From NCBI RefSeq assembly GCF_046557615.1, contig NZ_JBKIII010000001.1, positions 620,001-684,000 on the forward strand: DNA of 64,000 nt, given 5' to 3'. How positions within the stretch are numbered: position 1 is the stretch's first letter; each line of letters begins with the position of its first letter. The DNA is from Haloferax sp046557615. GTDB lineage: Archaea > Halobacteriota > Halobacteria > Halobacteriales > Haloferacaceae. A program made the translations under genes and the position numbers. Shown here piece after piece: positions 34,716 through 43,962 of this stretch. The notes under the pieces are model-generated. The model saw nothing but the letters and a program-made list of their open reading frames with translations. It searched no databases and was not told the DNA's origin.

Positions 34716-35195
34716 ATGAAACACCTGCCAAAGCACCTCCGACCACGGTGGCGATACCTCGCCGTCGAAATCGAGGCGTGGCCCGATGCGACCCTCTCAC
34801 GCGGGCCGTTCCAGCGCGAGTTGTGGTACGCCGCACAGAACCTCTTCGGCGACTCGGGGAGCGCAGACGCCGACTTGACCGTTCTCGGATTCGACTTCGA
34901 AGATGGCATCGCCCAGACAATTGTTCGCGCTCGTCGCGGCCACGTCGAGGCGGCACGCGCAGCACTCGCTTGCATCGACGACATTCAGGACGACCCGGTT
35001 GGTATCAGAGTGAGAGGCGTCTCCGGGACAGTGCGTGCCTGTTCGGAAAGGTATTTACACGACCGGACCGGATTTTCGAGGGAGAGAAACGTCGTGTTCG
35101 AGAACGAACCACGAACCGCCTTTGTCCGCGACTCACTCTTGGACATAGCGGGTTCTGACGGGTTCACGGGCGCGACGCAACTCGATTTCGAGTGA
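34716..35195 (+). CDS. rnp2: Ribonuclease P protein component 2 (Pop5)
   Basis: A 159-residue Pop5/Rpp14-family protein, the partner of Rpp30 in archaeal RNase P. Family features are MKHLPKHLRPRWRYLAVEIE and the later AQTIVRARRGHVEAARAALA with VGIRVRGVSGTVRACSERYL. An extra C-terminal tail of about 40 residues is acidic. The ATG directly follows the stop of the methyltransferase. Its end lies 5 bp before the psmA start, so all four genes are probably co-transcribed. Confidence 0.93.
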   Translation: MKHLPKHLRPRWRYLAVEIEAWPDATLSRGPFQRELWYAAQNLFGDSGSADADLTVLGFDFEDGIAQTIVRARRGHVEAARAALACIDDIQDDPVGIRVRGVSGTVRACSERYLHDRTGFSRERNVVFENEPRTAFVRDSLLDIAGSDGFTGATQLDFE

Positions 35196-35200
35196 TATTC

Positions 35201-35959
<759 letters not shown>

Positions 35960-35965
35960 TTCGTT

Positions 35966-35982
35966 TCGCGGTTTTGTTTTCG
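35966..35982 (+). terminator. T-rich terminator after psmA
   Basis: ggttttgttttcg-type sequence lies 10-20 nt past the psmA stop, fitting an archaeal T-rich stop signal. Confidence 0.35.
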
Positions 35983-36080
35983 ACTACGTGCTGAGCGGCT
36001 GCTTTTCGACTTGCACGCTGAGACACCGAGCGATGGGTCTCTCGAACCAATCGAAACGTGTGAAAAGACTGCGAGCGCGT

Positions 36081-36434
36081 TCAGTAGCCTTCGTAGGCGA
36101 GGTTCATCAACCACTGCGAGAACGCGTTACTGTTCGGGTTGATCTCTTCTTCACCGATGAAGGGTGAGAGCATGTCGCCAGCCATCAGCATCGCGAACTC
36201 GAGGTCGCGCGCGGTGGGTTCGAGATAGTAGGTGGTGTGGCCGTTGTAGACCGTCTGGGTTCGCTTGATAAGTTCGACCGATTCCAACACGTCAGCGATG
36301 CGGCTTCCCTTGCGGGAGGAGATGTCCAGTTCTTTCCAAAAGTCACTCTGGTGGATGCCGCCCGTCTCGCGGATGAGTTCAAGCCCTGCGTACTCATCGG
36401 AAGAAAGGTCAGATTCGGCTTCGCTCACACTCAT
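36081..36434 (-). CDS. Helix-turn-helix transcriptional regulator
   Basis: A 117-residue protein with a winged helix covering about residues 15-70: AGLELIRETGGIHQSDFWKE, DISSRKGSRIADVLESVELI, then the wing RTQTVYNGHTTYYLEP. The C-terminal 45 residues include MLMAGDMLSPFIGEEE and may dimerise. It is a conserved haloarchaeal MarR/Lrp-like single-domain regulator; the target is unknown. ATG 36434 is supported by ttaaat-type sequence about 26 nt upstream. It lies on the strand opposite psmA, tail to tail. Confidence 0.78.
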   Translation of the reverse strand: MSVSEAESDLSSDEYAGLELIRETGGIHQSDFWKELDISSRKGSRIADVLESVELIKRTQTVYNGHTTYYLEPTARDLEFAMLMAGDMLSPFIGEEEINPNSNAFSQWLMNLAYEGY

Positions 36435-36459
36435 AATACGTACACGTCGGGCGAGCGAT

Positions 36460-37212
36460 TTAATGCTGACGTTCGACCGGTTCGAAGACAGTCTCACACG
36501 GCGGGCCATTGGCAAATTCGTACTCGAATTCGGTCGTCCCGAGCGTGATTACGGACGACGAACGCGTCCCGAATCGCTCTTCGGGGTCGTGGACGCAGAC
36601 GCCGAAGTCGTGGTCGCCGAGGACCGATGTCGCCCGTTCGCGCCACGACTGCATCGACTCGCCGGGCTCGACTTGTAAGGCCTCCCAGACGCGCCGAGCG
36701 TTCTCGGCTTGCTGTTCTCCCACTTCTGGTCGTTCTGCGGGAACGAACCACGAATCGGGCGTCCCGACGTTGACGACGACGTGGACGCCGGGGTCGAAGT
36801 TCCGCACCGAGAGGACGCCATCCCACTCGAACATCAGCGCGGCGTTCTCGTCGGCGACGACGAGATTGAATCCGTCGTAGGTGTGGTCACGGACGCTCCG
36901 CTCGACGAATCGGGCGGCATCTTCGGCAGTCTCGTGCCGAAGCGCGTCGCGGACGAGGTGGCCACGGGAACGCTCGCCACCGCCTTCGACTTCGACCCAG
37001 CGGTTCGTGATGCCGACGAAGACACCCTCGTCGTTGTAGCCGACCCACGTGCCGCCCGCTTGCGAGTCGCGGGGAGCGACGATTGCTGGACCCTCACCGT
37101 CAGTCCAGCGCTGCGGTGATTCTGCGGGTCGCTCGAGGAGTTCGTCGCGGTTGGCAGCGACGACGACTGGCGCGTCTTCGAACACTTGCCACGCGAGGAT
37201 GAGTGTACACAC
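36460..37212 (-). CDS. NRDE/TANGO2 family protein
   Basis: A 250-residue protein starting MCTLILAW, with the namesake NRDE motif in VVVAANRDELLERP (about residues 17-30). AGGTWVGYNDEGVFVGITNR and VNVGTPDSWF follow. The N-terminal Met-Cys suggests an Ntn-hydrolase-like fold with Cys2 as potential nucleophile. The eukaryotic relative TANGO2 is linked to haem and lipid handling, but the activity of archaeal members is unknown. The start is GTG 37212, with a T-rich element about 27 nt upstream. Confidence 0.85.
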   Translation of the reverse strand: MCTLILAWQVFEDAPVVVAANRDELLERPAESPQRWTDGEGPAIVAPRDSQAGGTWVGYNDEGVFVGITNRWVEVEGGGERSRGHLVRDALRHETAEDAARFVERSVRDHTYDGFNLVVADENAALMFEWDGVLSVRNFDPGVHVVVNVGTPDSWFVPAERPEVGEQQAENARRVWEALQVEPGESMQSWRERATSVLGDHDFGVCVHDPEERFGTRSSSVITLGTTEFEYEFANGPPCETVFEPVERQH

Positions 37213-37281
37213 GCGTGGCGATAGGGACCGTGAGCGGAAAAACGTCTGTCTCCCGGTGGGACCGGTCTACTATTCTCTCGA

Positions 37282-37491
37282 TTACTCGTTAGAACGCTCC
37301 TCGACGACCGATTCTAGCTCATCGACGCGCTGTTCGAGGTCTTCGACCTGCGAGTCGTCGGTCACCGAAAACCAGTCGAAAACAGATCGAAGGGCGAGGC
37401 CACCGACCAACAATACTACCAGTGCGAGTGGGACGAGAATGGCGACGAATCCAGGGTATTGTATCGGGAGTACGTACGAGAGGAGGGACAT
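37282..37491 (-). CDS. Small membrane protein with coiled-coil tail
   Basis: A 69-residue protein: a hydrophobic segment (about 12-33, FVAILVPLALVVLLVGGLAL) followed by an acidic cytoplasmic tail whose last 25 residues (DLEQRVDELESVVEE) form a heptad coiled coil. It may oligomerise through this tail. Family not recognised. It lies between the NRDE gene and folCP on the same strand, 70 and 41 bp from them. Confidence 0.65.
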   Translation of the reverse strand: MSLLSYVLPIQYPGFVAILVPLALVVLLVGGLALRSVFDWFSVTDDSQVEDLEQRVDELESVVEERSNE

Positions 37492-37532
37492 ACTCGGGTG
37501 ACTTTCGCGGGCGAAAAGAGTGTTCGGGTCAC

Positions 37533-39974
37533 CTACTCTTCGAATCGACTCGGGTCCTGCGACGCGAGCGCGACGTTGACCGCCGCGACGTTCTCGGGCA
37601 CGTCGTGGACGCGAACGATATCTGCCCCGCGGTCGGCGGCGATGGTCGTTCCTGCAATCGTCGCCGCGAGGTTGTCGCCCGTCTCTTCGCCGACGAGCGA
37701 GAACATCGACTTGTGCGAGTGGCCGATGAGAATCGGACAGCCAAGTGCACGGAACTCGTCCGCTCGGCCGAGGAGTTCGAAGTTCTCGACTTTCGACTTT
37801 CCGAAGCCGATGCCGGGGTCAACGATGATGTTTCGCCGTGGGACGCCCGCTTTCTCGGCCAATAACACGGTATCTGCGAGTTCGTCGATGATGTCCTCGA
37901 CCACGTCGTCGTAGTCGATTTCGTGTTCTGGGACGACCGGCGCGTCGATGCTGTGCATGACGATAATTGGGGCGTCGCGTTCAGCGGCGAGGAATCGCAT
38001 CTCGGGGTCTTCGAGACCGGTCACGTCGTTCAGGATATCTGCGCCCGCGTCGAGCGCAGCCTCCGCAACGGCTGCCTTTCGCGTATCGACCGAGATGAGT
38101 ACGTCGAGGTCGGCGATGGCTTCGATGACGGGAGCGACGCGGCGAATCTCTTCATCGACTGGCACTTCCTCCGCGCCGGGGCGGGTACTCTCGCCACCAA
38201 CGTCGATGATATCGACGCCCGCATCGACCATCGCCCGTGCCTGTTCGACCGCGGCCTCGATGTCGTAGAAGTCGCCACCGTCGTGGAAACTATCCGGGGT
38301 GATGTTCAGAATTCCCATCACCGACGTGCCGTCGTCCCACGGATAGCCGTGGTCCTCGTCGGTGTCGAAGCCGAGTTGCGCACAGAGGTCGTCGGCGAGT
38401 TCGGGAAGGCCGTGCGGGCGGTCACCGAGTCGGTCCACGAGGTGGGCAAACTGCGAGATGGTTCCCATCAACACCACGTCGATGAGTTCGCCTGCCGACG
38501 TGGCCCCGGAGATGGCACACTCGCCGCCGACGGCGAGCATATCCTCTCTGACGAGGTGTGCCTGTCGCTGCTGGACGCGCGTGCTAATGACGCGATGGAC
38601 GCCGGACTCACGGGTGGATTCGAGCGTCTCGGCATCGACGTGTGCCTGTTCGAGCGTCGCTGTCGCCTCCTCGAGTGTTCGATGCACCTTCGGCACAAGC
38701 GCGCGCGTCCACGTCGTCCGCGCCTCTGCAACGCAGTAGAGCGACCCGGAGACGAGTACACAATCGTTCGGTCCGGCGTGTTCGCGTGCCCGTTTGAGCG
38801 CCGTCGAAACGGCGTGTTCGGCCGTCACGTCGGGAATGCCCGCATCTTCGAACACTTCGGTGAGGATTTCGGGTGACTCCGCCCGCGAGATATCGGCTTG
38901 GCAGGTCACGACCGACGCAACGTCGGGGAGTTCGGCGACCATCTCGCGGTGGTCTTTGTCGTGCATCGCGCCGTAGACGAGGTGCAGGTTCTCGTAGTCG
39001 AAATCTGCGAGAACGGTTGCGAGTTCGGCGAACGCGCCGGGGTTGTGCGCGCCGTCGAGGACGACGAGCGGGTCGGTGGACATGACTTCGAACCGACCTG
39101 GCCAGTAGGCCTTTCGTAGCCCTCGGCGAATCGCTTCGGTGTCGATATCGGATGCGAACTGGCGAGCGAGTGCGACGGCGATTCCAGCGTTCTGTGCTTG
39201 GTATCGACCGAGAACCGGCACGCGAACGTCGAGGTGGTCACCGTCGATATCGAGCGCAATCGAACCCTCTTGGTGCGAGACGCGGCCTTCGTACTCTGCT
39301 TGCACGTCCGCGTCGGTTCCGGCCTCGCCGACGGTTCGGACGTCGCCGACTTCCACATGGATGACGTCGAGAGCTTCACCGGTTGCCCCCGTCACGAGGG
39401 GGGCATCTTTCGGCGCGACGGCGGCTTTCGTCCGGGCGATTTCTTCGATAGTGTCGCCGAGAACGGCGGTGTGTTCGAGCGAGACGTTCGTCACCGCGCT
39501 CGCAACGGGCTCGACGACGCTCGTCGCGTCCAACTCGCCGCCCATGCCGACTTCGAGGACGGCAACATCAACGTCTGCGTCGGCGAAATACCAGATAGCG
39601 AGGGCAGTCATCGCCTCGAAGAAGGTGATTGGGTCGCCGTCGGCCGCGCGCTTGACGAGATATGGCTTGGCTTCGGCGACAAACTCACAGAGCGCGGATT
39701 CGGGAATCTTCCGCCCATCGACGCGGACCCGTTCGCGCACGTCATCGAAGTGTGGAGAAGTGTAGAGACCGACGTTCCGCCCGCTTTCACGGAGGATAGA
39801 TTCGAGCATTCGGGCAGTACTTCCTTTTCCGTTCGACCCAGCGATTTGAACGAATGAGACGCCCTCGTGAGGGTCATCGAGGAACGACAGCAACCGCTGA
39901 ATCGACTCGGTTCCGGGCTTGATTTTGAAGCGCCGGAGGTCGAAGAGGAAGTTCACCGCCTCGTGGTACTCCAT
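37533..39974 (-). CDS. folCP: Bifunctional dihydrofolate/folylpolyglutamate synthase-dihydropteroate synthase
   Basis: An 813-residue fusion. Residues 1-410 are FolC-like, with the ATP-binding P-loop GSNGKGST at 46-53, YTSPHFDDVRERV and VLDGAHNPGAF. Residues about 530-813 are FolP-like (dihydropteroate synthase), starting VMGILNITPDSFHDGG with VGGESTRPGAEEV and VDPGIGFGKSKVENF downstream. The segment between (about 410-530) is an extra domain of unclear role. Together the domains join p-aminobenzoate to the pterin and add glutamate in folate synthesis. The same fusion has been described in Haloferax volcanii. ATG 39974 is the only sensible start. Confidence 0.95.
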   Translation of the reverse strand: MEYHEAVNFLFDLRRFKIKPGTESIQRLLSFLDDPHEGVSFVQIAGSNGKGSTARMLESILRESGRNVGLYTSPHFDDVRERVRVDGRKIPESALCEFVAEAKPYLVKRAADGDPITFFEAMTALAIWYFADADVDVAVLEVGMGGELDATSVVEPVASAVTNVSLEHTAVLGDTIEEIARTKAAVAPKDAPLVTGATGEALDVIHVEVGDVRTVGEAGTDADVQAEYEGRVSHQEGSIALDIDGDHLDVRVPVLGRYQAQNAGIAVALARQFASDIDTEAIRRGLRKAYWPGRFEVMSTDPLVVLDGAHNPGAFAELATVLADFDYENLHLVYGAMHDKDHREMVAELPDVASVVTCQADISRAESPEILTEVFEDAGIPDVTAEHAVSTALKRAREHAGPNDCVLVSGSLYCVAEARTTWTRALVPKVHRTLEEATATLEQAHVDAETLESTRESGVHRVISTRVQQRQAHLVREDMLAVGGECAISGATSAGELIDVVLMGTISQFAHLVDRLGDRPHGLPELADDLCAQLGFDTDEDHGYPWDDGTSVMGILNITPDSFHDGGDFYDIEAAVEQARAMVDAGVDIIDVGGESTRPGAEEVPVDEEIRRVAPVIEAIADLDVLISVDTRKAAVAEAALDAGADILNDVTGLEDPEMRFLAAERDAPIIVMHSIDAPVVPEHEIDYDDVVEDIIDELADTVLLAEKAGVPRRNIIVDPGIGFGKSKVENFELLGRADEFRALGCPILIGHSHKSMFSLVGEETGDNLAATIAGTTIAADRGADIVRVHDVPENVAAVNVALASQDPSRFEE

Positions 39975-40037
39975 ACGCGAAAAACCCGCAGGGACGGCTT
40001 AGGCCTAACGCTCCGACCCCGCCGTCCGTCACCGAAA

Positions 40038-40466
40038 TTACTGGTCGATGTGAACGACGAGTACCGGACAGCGTGCGTTTTCGACTACCCGCTCTGTGAC
40101 GCTCCCGAGCGCCGCGAGTTGGTCGCGCCCCGTGCGCCCGTGCGTTCCCATCACGATGACGTCGATATCGTGTTCGTCGGCGTATTCGAGGATGACGCGG
40201 TGCGGGACGCCCTCGCGGATTGCCTCTGTCGTGGCCATCGTTCGAGGCATCTCATCGACGACGTCGTCTACTGCGTCGATGGCGTCCTCTCGCAGGAATT
40301 GGATGACTGCGTCCTGCTGGTCGCCACCGGCCGCGAGGTAGATGCGCTGGTCGATGACCGACAGCGCGTGAATCGTCGAGTCAGGTCCGGCGATTTCCTG
40401 GGCGTGAGCGAGCGCGTTCATCGTGCCGGGGCTTCCATCAGTCGGGACGAGTATGTGCTCGTACAT
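40038..40466 (-). CDS. Universal stress protein (UspA family)
   Basis: A 142-residue single-domain Usp protein. The start MYEHILVPTDGS and the ATP-binding signature GTHGRTGRDQLAALGSVTER (G-x2-G-x9-G-S/T) are intact, so it is probably an ATP-binding dimer. The middle part carries an acidic helix. Haloarchaea have many Usp copies with poorly defined roles in stress. It is downstream of the purNH hairpin array on the same strand. Confidence 0.93.
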   Translation of the reverse strand: MYEHILVPTDGSPGTMNALAHAQEIAGPDSTIHALSVIDQRIYLAAGGDQQDAVIQFLREDAIDAVDDVVDEMPRTMATTEAIREGVPHRVILEYADEHDIDVIVMGTHGRTGRDQLAALGSVTERVVENARCPVLVVHIDQ

Positions 40467-40569
40467 GGACGTAGTTTCGACTCGTTAACACTTGAAGCTC
40501 TGTGGCAGTTCTGCGAGTTTGAGAATGAACCGAAAAGAAGAATGTTAGAGCGTCAGTCGTGTTTCGAAC

Positions 40570-40605
40570 TTCAGACACTCCTTCAGTCCTTCAGTCGTGT
40601 CTGAA
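40570..40605. repeat. Stem-loop A of a tandem hairpin array
   Basis: Perfect 9-bp arms (ttcagacac / gtgtctgaa, 40570-40578 and 40597-40605) enclose an 18-nt loop tccttcagtccttcagtc. The loop resembles those of stem-loops B and C, while the arm sequence differs. Confidence 0.65.
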
Positions 40606-40638
40606 ATCGCGTGAAACTCACTTCGTTCATCTCACTGA

Positions 40639-40677
40639 CTTCCGGCTTTCCTTCATTCCATTCAGTCATGCCGGAAG
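40639..40677. repeat. Stem-loop B of the hairpin array
   Basis: 8-bp arms cttccggc / gccggaag (40639-40646 and 40670-40677) enclose a 23-nt loop that begins tttccttca and ends ttcagtcat, like stem-loops A and C. Confidence 0.65.
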
Positions 40678-40680
40678 CAC

Positions 40681-40708
40681 CGAATCACTCCCTACGGGAG
40701 CGCTTCGA
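40681..40708. repeat. Short hairpin inside the array
   Basis: ctccc-tac-gggag is nested in a cgaa/ttcg outer pair between stem-loops B and C. Confidence 0.45.
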
Positions 40709-40749
40709 GCTTTAGGCTCTCCTTCGCTTCGCTCAGTCGTGCCTAAAGC
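40709..40749. repeat. Stem-loop C overlapping the purNH stop
   Basis: 9-bp arms gctttaggc / gcctaaagc (40709-40717 and 40741-40749) enclose a 23-nt loop tctccttcgcttcgctcagtcgt (too long to be a simple terminator loop). The purNH stop codon (40733-40735) is inside the loop, and the distal arm encodes the conserved C-terminal Cys-Phe-Arg residues. Confidence 0.65.
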
Positions 40750-42310
40750 ACCTTTGTCCGGTCATCACCATCGCAATCCCGCGCTCGTTGCAGGCCTCGA
40801 TGACCTTGTCGTCGTTGACGGACCCACCGGGTTGGATGACGGCTTCGATGCCCGCATCTGCGGCTTTCTCGACACCGTCCGGGAACGGGAAGAACGCGTC
40901 AGAGGCCATGACTGCGCCCTCTGGGCCTTTTCCTTCTGCGTGTTCTTCGGCTTTCATCGCGGCGAGGTGAACGGCATCGACGCGGGAGACCTGACCCATG
41001 CCGACGCCCACGGTTTCAGTTCCTTTGGCGAACAGGATGCCGTTGGATTTGACGTGCTTGAGGACCTTCCACGCGAAGAGCATGGATTCGAGTTGTTCTT
41101 CTGTGGGTTCGGTCTCGGTGACGATTTCGAGGTCGTCCATCGTGGGCACCCACGTGTCGCGCTCTTGGACGAGTCGGCCACCGACGAGGGACTTCTCGGT
41201 GTAGGTCTCGGTGCGCTCGCCGAGTTCGCCCACATCCAGTACGCGAAGGTTCTTCTTCTCGGTGAGTACGTCGAGGGCGTCGTCGGTGTAGCCCGGCGCG
41301 ACGACGACTTCCTTGAACGAGTCGATGATGAGTTCGGCCGTCTCGGCGTCGCACTCGCGGTTGAGAGCGACGATGCCACCGAAGGCGCTCATCGGGTCCG
41401 TTGCGAGCGCGTCGGCGTAGGCGTCGGCGAGGGTGTCGGCGGTCGCACAGCCTGCGGGGTTGGTGTGCTTGATGACCGCGGCGGCAGGTTCGTCGAACTC
41501 CTTAATCAAATTCAGCGCGCCGTCGGCGTCGTTGTAGTTGTTGTAGGAGAGGGCTTTCGCACCTTGATTGAGTTGTGGTGCGCCGACGACGGATGCCTCG
41601 TCGCAGGTCTCGTCGATGTAGACCGCGGCGTCCTGGTGTGGGTTCTCGCCGTAGCGAAGCGTGTCGTAGCGGTCTTCGGAGACGACGCGCCGAGATGGAA
41701 GACCGGCGTCTTCGTCACCTTCGATGGAGACCTTCTCGTCTTCGACCGTCACGCGGTCTTCTGCGAACCAGCGGACTGCACGCGGGTAGGCTTTGAATTC
41801 GGCGTCGTAGAGGACGCGCGACTTGAGGGCGTCGGCGTCGTCCCCTTCGTAGACGGGGACGGCTTCCTGTGTCACGATTGGGCCAGCGTCAACTTCCTCG
41901 TTGACGACGTGGACCGTACAACCGGTGGTCTTCACACCGGCGTCGAGAACTTGCTCGTGGGCGTCCATGCCGGGGAAGGCGGGCAGGAGCGACGGGTGGA
42001 CGTTGAGCGTCGTCGGCGCGCCGTCGAGGAACGTCGAGGTGAGAACGCGCATGTAGCCGTCGAGACACACGATGTCGAAGTCGTACTCCGAGAGGGCATC
42101 GAGGATGCGCTCTTCGTGGGATTCTCGGGATTCGTCGTCGCCGCGTTCGACGACGACTGTCGGGATACCACGCTCTTCAGCGGCTTCGAGTACAGGTGCG
42201 TCGGGCTTGTTCGAGACGACGACGCCGAGTTCCGCCCCGCCGGGGGCGCGGTCGGCGATGTTGCGCAGGTTTCGTCCACGGTTGCTCGCGAGACCGGCGA
42301 TGATGACCAT
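40733..42310 (-). CDS. Bifunctional GAR formyltransferase / AICAR formyltransferase fusion
   Basis: A 525-residue fusion of two purine-pathway formyltransferases. Residues 1-185 are PurN-like (IAGLASNRGRNLRNI, LDGYMRVL, NVHPSLLPAFPG), transferring formyl to GAR. Residues about 200-525 are the AICAR transformylase half of PurH (RYGENPHQDAAVY, IKHTNPAGCA, PMSAFGGIVALN, TGQRCFRH end). The IMP cyclohydrolase half of bacterial PurH is absent, so ring closure must come from another protein such as the archaeal PurO. The start is ATG 42310. It is divergent from purB. The last codons overlap stem-loop C. Confidence 0.93.
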   Translation of the reverse strand: MVIIAGLASNRGRNLRNIADRAPGGAELGVVVSNKPDAPVLEAAEERGIPTVVVERGDDESRESHEERILDALSEYDFDIVCLDGYMRVLTSTFLDGAPTTLNVHPSLLPAFPGMDAHEQVLDAGVKTTGCTVHVVNEEVDAGPIVTQEAVPVYEGDDADALKSRVLYDAEFKAYPRAVRWFAEDRVTVEDEKVSIEGDEDAGLPSRRVVSEDRYDTLRYGENPHQDAAVYIDETCDEASVVGAPQLNQGAKALSYNNYNDADGALNLIKEFDEPAAAVIKHTNPAGCATADTLADAYADALATDPMSAFGGIVALNRECDAETAELIIDSFKEVVVAPGYTDDALDVLTEKKNLRVLDVGELGERTETYTEKSLVGGRLVQERDTWVPTMDDLEIVTETEPTEEQLESMLFAWKVLKHVKSNGILFAKGTETVGVGMGQVSRVDAVHLAAMKAEEHAEGKGPEGAVMASDAFFPFPDGVEKAADAGIEAVIQPGGSVNDDKVIEACNERGIAMVMTGQRCFRHD

Positions 42311-42390
42311 ATTCAGTGAGCGTGCGGCATTCCTCAAAGTGGTTGCGGTCCTCGGAGGCCAAACTATACTCGATTGTGTTCATTTACTGG

Positions 42391-42405
42391 ATTCGATAAT
42401 CGAAT
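42391..42405. promoter_or_regulatory. 15-bp palindrome between divergent purNH and purB
   Basis: attcgat-a-atcgaat is a perfect inverted repeat located 81 bp from the purNH start and 95 bp from the purB start. It is a good candidate operator for a dimeric regulator that coordinates the two purine genes. Confidence 0.45.
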
Positions 42406-42468
42406 TTGGGGCATTTAGAAGCACAATCGTGCATAAAAATCGCTCGGTCTCGAAGCCGAACCCCCGGC

Positions 42469-42475
42469 GTTTAAC
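42469..42475 (+). promoter_or_regulatory. TATA box of purB
   Basis: gtttaac is centred 28 nt before ATG 42500, the leaderless spacing. Confidence 0.5.
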
Positions 42476-42499
42476 CCATGTGACCGAGAGCACTCAGCC

Positions 42500-43885
42500 A
42501 TGACCACCGTTGACCGAAATAATCCGCTCTATGCGGTGTCACCGCTGGACGGGCGATACGCCTCTCGAACTGCGCCGCTGTCGCCGCACGTGAGTGAGGC
42601 CGCGCTCATGTGCGCTCGCGTGCAGGTCGAAGTCGAGTATCTGCTCGCGCTGGCTGACCTCGATGTAACCCCGGTTTCCTTCTCGGACGACGAACGCGCC
42701 GACCTTCGAGACCTGTACGAGAGCTTCGACGCCGAGGACGCCGACCTCGTCAAGCGCCTCGAAGTCGAAGGTGCGGAAGGGTACACCGCGACGAATCACG
42801 ACGTGAAAGCAGTGGAGTACTTTATCAGGACAGAGACGCCGGAGTCAGTTCACCCGTGGATTCACTTCGGACTCACCTCCGAGGACGTGAACAACCTCTC
42901 GCACCGTCTGATGGTCAAGGGAGCGGTCGAGGACGTTCTCGTCCCCGAACTCCGGGCGATGCGCGACGAACTCGTCGAACTCGCACAGGAGTATCGAGAC
43001 ATTCCGATGCTCGCGCGAACCCACGGTCAACCCGCGACGCCGACGACGTTCGGCAAGGAACTCGCTGTCTACGCGTCGCGTCTCGGGCGCACGCTCGCTC
43101 GCGTCGAAGCGGCCGCCGACTCACTCTCTGGAAAACTCGCAGGCGCATCCGGAACCTACGCCGCCCACGTCGCCGCCTATCCGAACGTTGACTGGCGAAC
43201 CTTCTCGCGTGAGTTCGTCACGTCACTCGGTCTCGACCACACCGCATTGGCGACGCAGGTCAACCCGTGTGACGACTTTGCCGCCCTGTTCGACGCCTTC
43301 CGCGGCGTCAACAACGTCATCATCGACCTCGACCTCGACATGTGGCTCTACATTTCGGACAAATATCTCGGCCAAGAGGCCGTCGAAGGCGAAACTGGCT
43401 CTTCGACGATGCCGCACAAGGTCAACCCCATCGACTTCGAGAACTCCGAAGGGAACTTGTCGAAGGCGAACTCAGACCTCACCTTCCTCGCAGACTACGT
43501 GACGACCTCGCGCCTCCAGCGCGACCTCTCGGACTCCACTGTCAAGCGCAACATCGGTGCGGCGTTCGCGCACTGTCTCATCGGCTACGGAAAGACGCAG
43601 AAGGGCCTCGGGAAAATCGTCCCGAACGAACACGTCATGCGCGAAGAACTGGACAACATGCCCGCGATTATCGGCGAGGCAGTCCAGACGATTCTCCGGC
43701 GTGAGGGCGACACGCAGGCGTACGAACGAGTCAAGAAACTCACCCGTGGTCGTGAAGTCACGCTCGAAGACTTCTACGACCTGTTCGAAGAACTCGACGT
43801 GGACGACGAGACGCGCGAAGAATTACTCGCGTTGACGCCCGCGACGTACGTCGGACTCGCAGACGAACTCGTCGGCGACCTCTAA
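42500..43885 (+). CDS. purB: Adenylosuccinate lyase
   Basis: A 461-residue member of the fumarase/aspartase superfamily. It removes fumarate from SAICAR and from adenylosuccinate, so it acts twice in purine synthesis. The start YAVSPLDGRYASRTAPLSPH, the catalytic His region ARTHGQPATPTTFGKELAVY and the mobile signature loop GSSTMPHKVNPIDFENSEGN are all intact. It follows PurA chemically and the PurNH substrate is one of its products. Leaderless promoter. Confidence 0.97.
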   Translation: MTTVDRNNPLYAVSPLDGRYASRTAPLSPHVSEAALMCARVQVEVEYLLALADLDVTPVSFSDDERADLRDLYESFDAEDADLVKRLEVEGAEGYTATNHDVKAVEYFIRTETPESVHPWIHFGLTSEDVNNLSHRLMVKGAVEDVLVPELRAMRDELVELAQEYRDIPMLARTHGQPATPTTFGKELAVYASRLGRTLARVEAAADSLSGKLAGASGTYAAHVAAYPNVDWRTFSREFVTSLGLDHTALATQVNPCDDFAALFDAFRGVNNVIIDLDLDMWLYISDKYLGQEAVEGETGSSTMPHKVNPIDFENSEGNLSKANSDLTFLADYVTTSRLQRDLSDSTVKRNIGAAFAHCLIGYGKTQKGLGKIVPNEHVMREELDNMPAIIGEAVQTILRREGDTQAYERVKKLTRGREVTLEDFYDLFEELDVDDETREELLALTPATYVGLADELVGDL

Positions 43886-43962
43886 AACGCACACGTCACA
43901 TTCCAATTCGGTTTTTCGACATTCAGTGAGTCAGAAGCAGCGGCTGAAGAGTGTTATGGGGC

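Noticed and set aside
40559..42319. A 586-codon open frame on the plus strand opposite purNH
   Set aside because: It mirrors purNH codons, as expected when a GC-rich gene with few A/T third positions is read on the other strand. The purNH protein is clearly conserved and the antisense peptide resembles nothing.
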